64,000 nucleotides of DNA, from assembly GCF_033097505.1 (NCBI RefSeq), contig NZ_AP028654.1, positions 822,001-886,000 on the forward strand. The letters run 5' to 3'. Position numbers and translations under genes: made by a program. Under the pieces are notes generated by a model that searched no databases, was not told the DNA's origin, and saw only the letters and a program-made list of their open reading frames with translations. This document shows, one piece after another, positions 63,135 to 64,000 of the stretch (its first letter is position 1; each line of letters starts with the position of its first letter). The DNA is from Helicovermis profundi. Lineage in GTDB: Bacteria; Bacillota; Clostridia; Peptostreptococcales; Acidaminobacteraceae.

Positions 63135-64000
63135 ATGAAAGAAAAAGTTGTATTAGCATATTCAGGTGGACTTGATACTTCAGTGATATTAAAATGGTTA
63201 GAGGTAGAAAAAGGTTATGATGTTATTGCAGTATGTGTAGATGTAGGTCAAAAAGAAGAATATTCTGATATATGGAAAAAAGCACTTAAAACTGGTGCAA
63301 AAAAAGCTTATATTGTTGATGTTAAAGAAGAATTCGTTAAAAATTACCTATATAAGGGAATAAAAGCGGGTGCAATTTATGAAGATGATTACTTACTTGG
63401 AACTTCATTTGCAAGACCTCTAATAGCTAAAAAACTTGTAGAAATAGCTAAAATAGAGGGTGCTAGTGCTATTGCTCATGGAGCTACAGGAAAAGGTAAT
63501 GATCAAGTGAGATTTGAAGCTGGAATAAAAGCTTTATCTCCAGAATTAAAAATTATTGCTCCGTGGAGAGAATGGAATTTAAAATCAAGAGAGGATTGTA
63601 TTGAATATGCTAAGGAAAACAATATTAGTCTTACTGTAACAAAAAAGAATATTTATTCAAGAGATGAGAATTTATGGCATATCTCTCATGAAGGAGGAAA
63701 TTTAGAAGATCCTTGGAATATTCATAGTGAAGATGTCTACAAATGGTGTGTATCTCCTGAAAAAGGGCAAGATGAAGTTGAAGAGATTTCCTTAACTTTT
63801 GAATCAGGACTTCCAATAAAAATAAATGGTATTTCTTACAGTCCGGTAGATCTTATTTATAAACTAAATGAAATTGGTTCAAAACATGGTGTAGGAATTA
63901 TTGATATTGTAGAAAATAGATTAGTAGGTATGAAATCAAGAGGTGTATATGAAACTCCTGGTGGAACTATAATTTATGAAGCCCATAAATCATTAGAAAA
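63135..64000 (+). CDS. argG: argininosuccinate synthase, N-terminal part
   Basis: The first 288 residues of argininosuccinate synthase, running off the window end. It joins citrulline and aspartate with ATP. Visible are the ATP loop [18 protein letters not shown] (about 5-22), [16 protein letters not shown] (about 91), the aspartate/citrulline site [15 protein letters not shown] (about 116-130) and [12 protein letters not shown] (about 177). GAGGGG precedes ATG 63135. It is under the arginine T-box. Confidence 0.96.
   Translation, partial: MKEKVVLAYSGGLDTSVILKWLEVEKGYDVIAVCVDVGQKEEYSDIWKKALKTGAKKAYIVDVKEEFVKNYLYKGIKAGAIYEDDYLLGTSFARPLIAKKLVEIAKIEGASAIAHGATGKGNDQVRFEAGIKALSPELKIIAPWREWNLKSREDCIEYAKENNISLTVTKKNIYSRDENLWHISHEGGNLEDPWNIHSEDVYKWCVSPEKGQDEVEEISLTFESGLPIKINGISYSPVDLIYKLNEIGSKHGVGIIDIVENRLVGMKSRGVYETPGGTIIYEAHKSLE

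Overview
This is an AT-rich chromosomal window from a low-GC Gram-positive anaerobe, most likely class Clostridia. The evidence is strong AGGAGG ribosome sites with frequent TTG starts, AGA as the main Arg codon, a T-box leader, a guanine riboswitch, an acyl-CoA dehydrogenase/EtfBA operon behind a sigma-54 promoter, rubrerythrin, an EFR1-type ferredoxin, and a HesB-like gene with an in-frame TGA that looks like selenocysteine. The genus cannot be fixed from the sequence alone.

Layout. 1-399: end of a sugar-type ABC permease. 464-2409: an IS1634-like insertion sequence bounded by a 78-bp direct repeat. 2469-6083: guanine-riboswitch-controlled guaB, a structured intergenic region, then guaA and its terminator. 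6084-16905: an accessory island immediately downstream of guaA. Its core is a tightly packed cassette: SEC-C/HNH-like protein, OLD-family nuclease, UvrD-like helicase (a Gabija-like pair), HNH protein, SEC-C/transglutaminase-like protein, and PLD nuclease with an EVE/PUA-like C-terminus. A second IS1634-like element sits just after it, bounded by a 338-bp direct repeat. 16971-18111: SRPBCC protein and MerR regulator behind a MerR-type promoter. 18257-20580: a promoter, five-codon leader peptide and terminator ahead of a MutS2-like ATPase that lacks the Smr domain.

20687-25407: AraC regulator, EFR1 flavodoxin-ferredoxin, a split ThrE-type exporter, a GRAM-like membrane protein, a GNAT enzyme and a cyclase pseudogene. 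25432-31226 (minus strand): a methyltransferase, then a sensory operon of chemoreceptor, tandem-domain solute-binding lipoprotein and solute-binding histidine kinase. 31537-37327: LysR regulator, a 29-bp perfect palindrome, a sigma-54 promoter, acyl-CoA dehydrogenase-etfB-etfA, and a sigma-54 activator that probably controls them. 37452-40438: CHASE4 diguanylate cyclase, small secreted protein and HD-GYP phosphodiesterase (c-di-GMP turnover). 40580-41572: galE. 41615-41926 (minus): the HesB-like selenoprotein gene.

42488-53879: a complete IMP-branch operon, purL-purE-purC-purF-purM-purN-purH-purD. With guaB and guaA at the left, the window holds most purine-nucleotide synthesis genes after PRPP. 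54108-57890: a MacAB-like efflux set with a lipoprotein. 57921-62719: hypothetical protein, HutD, methyltransferase, rubrerythrin, GNAT and PAS-GGDEF genes. 62737-64000: consensus promoter and an arginine (AGA) T-box leader feeding argG, which runs off the window.

The observations most worth following are the selenoprotein gene, the extended Gabija-like cassette, the leader-peptide-controlled Smr-less MutS2, and the two insertion sequences whose very long target duplications left both insertion sites functional.
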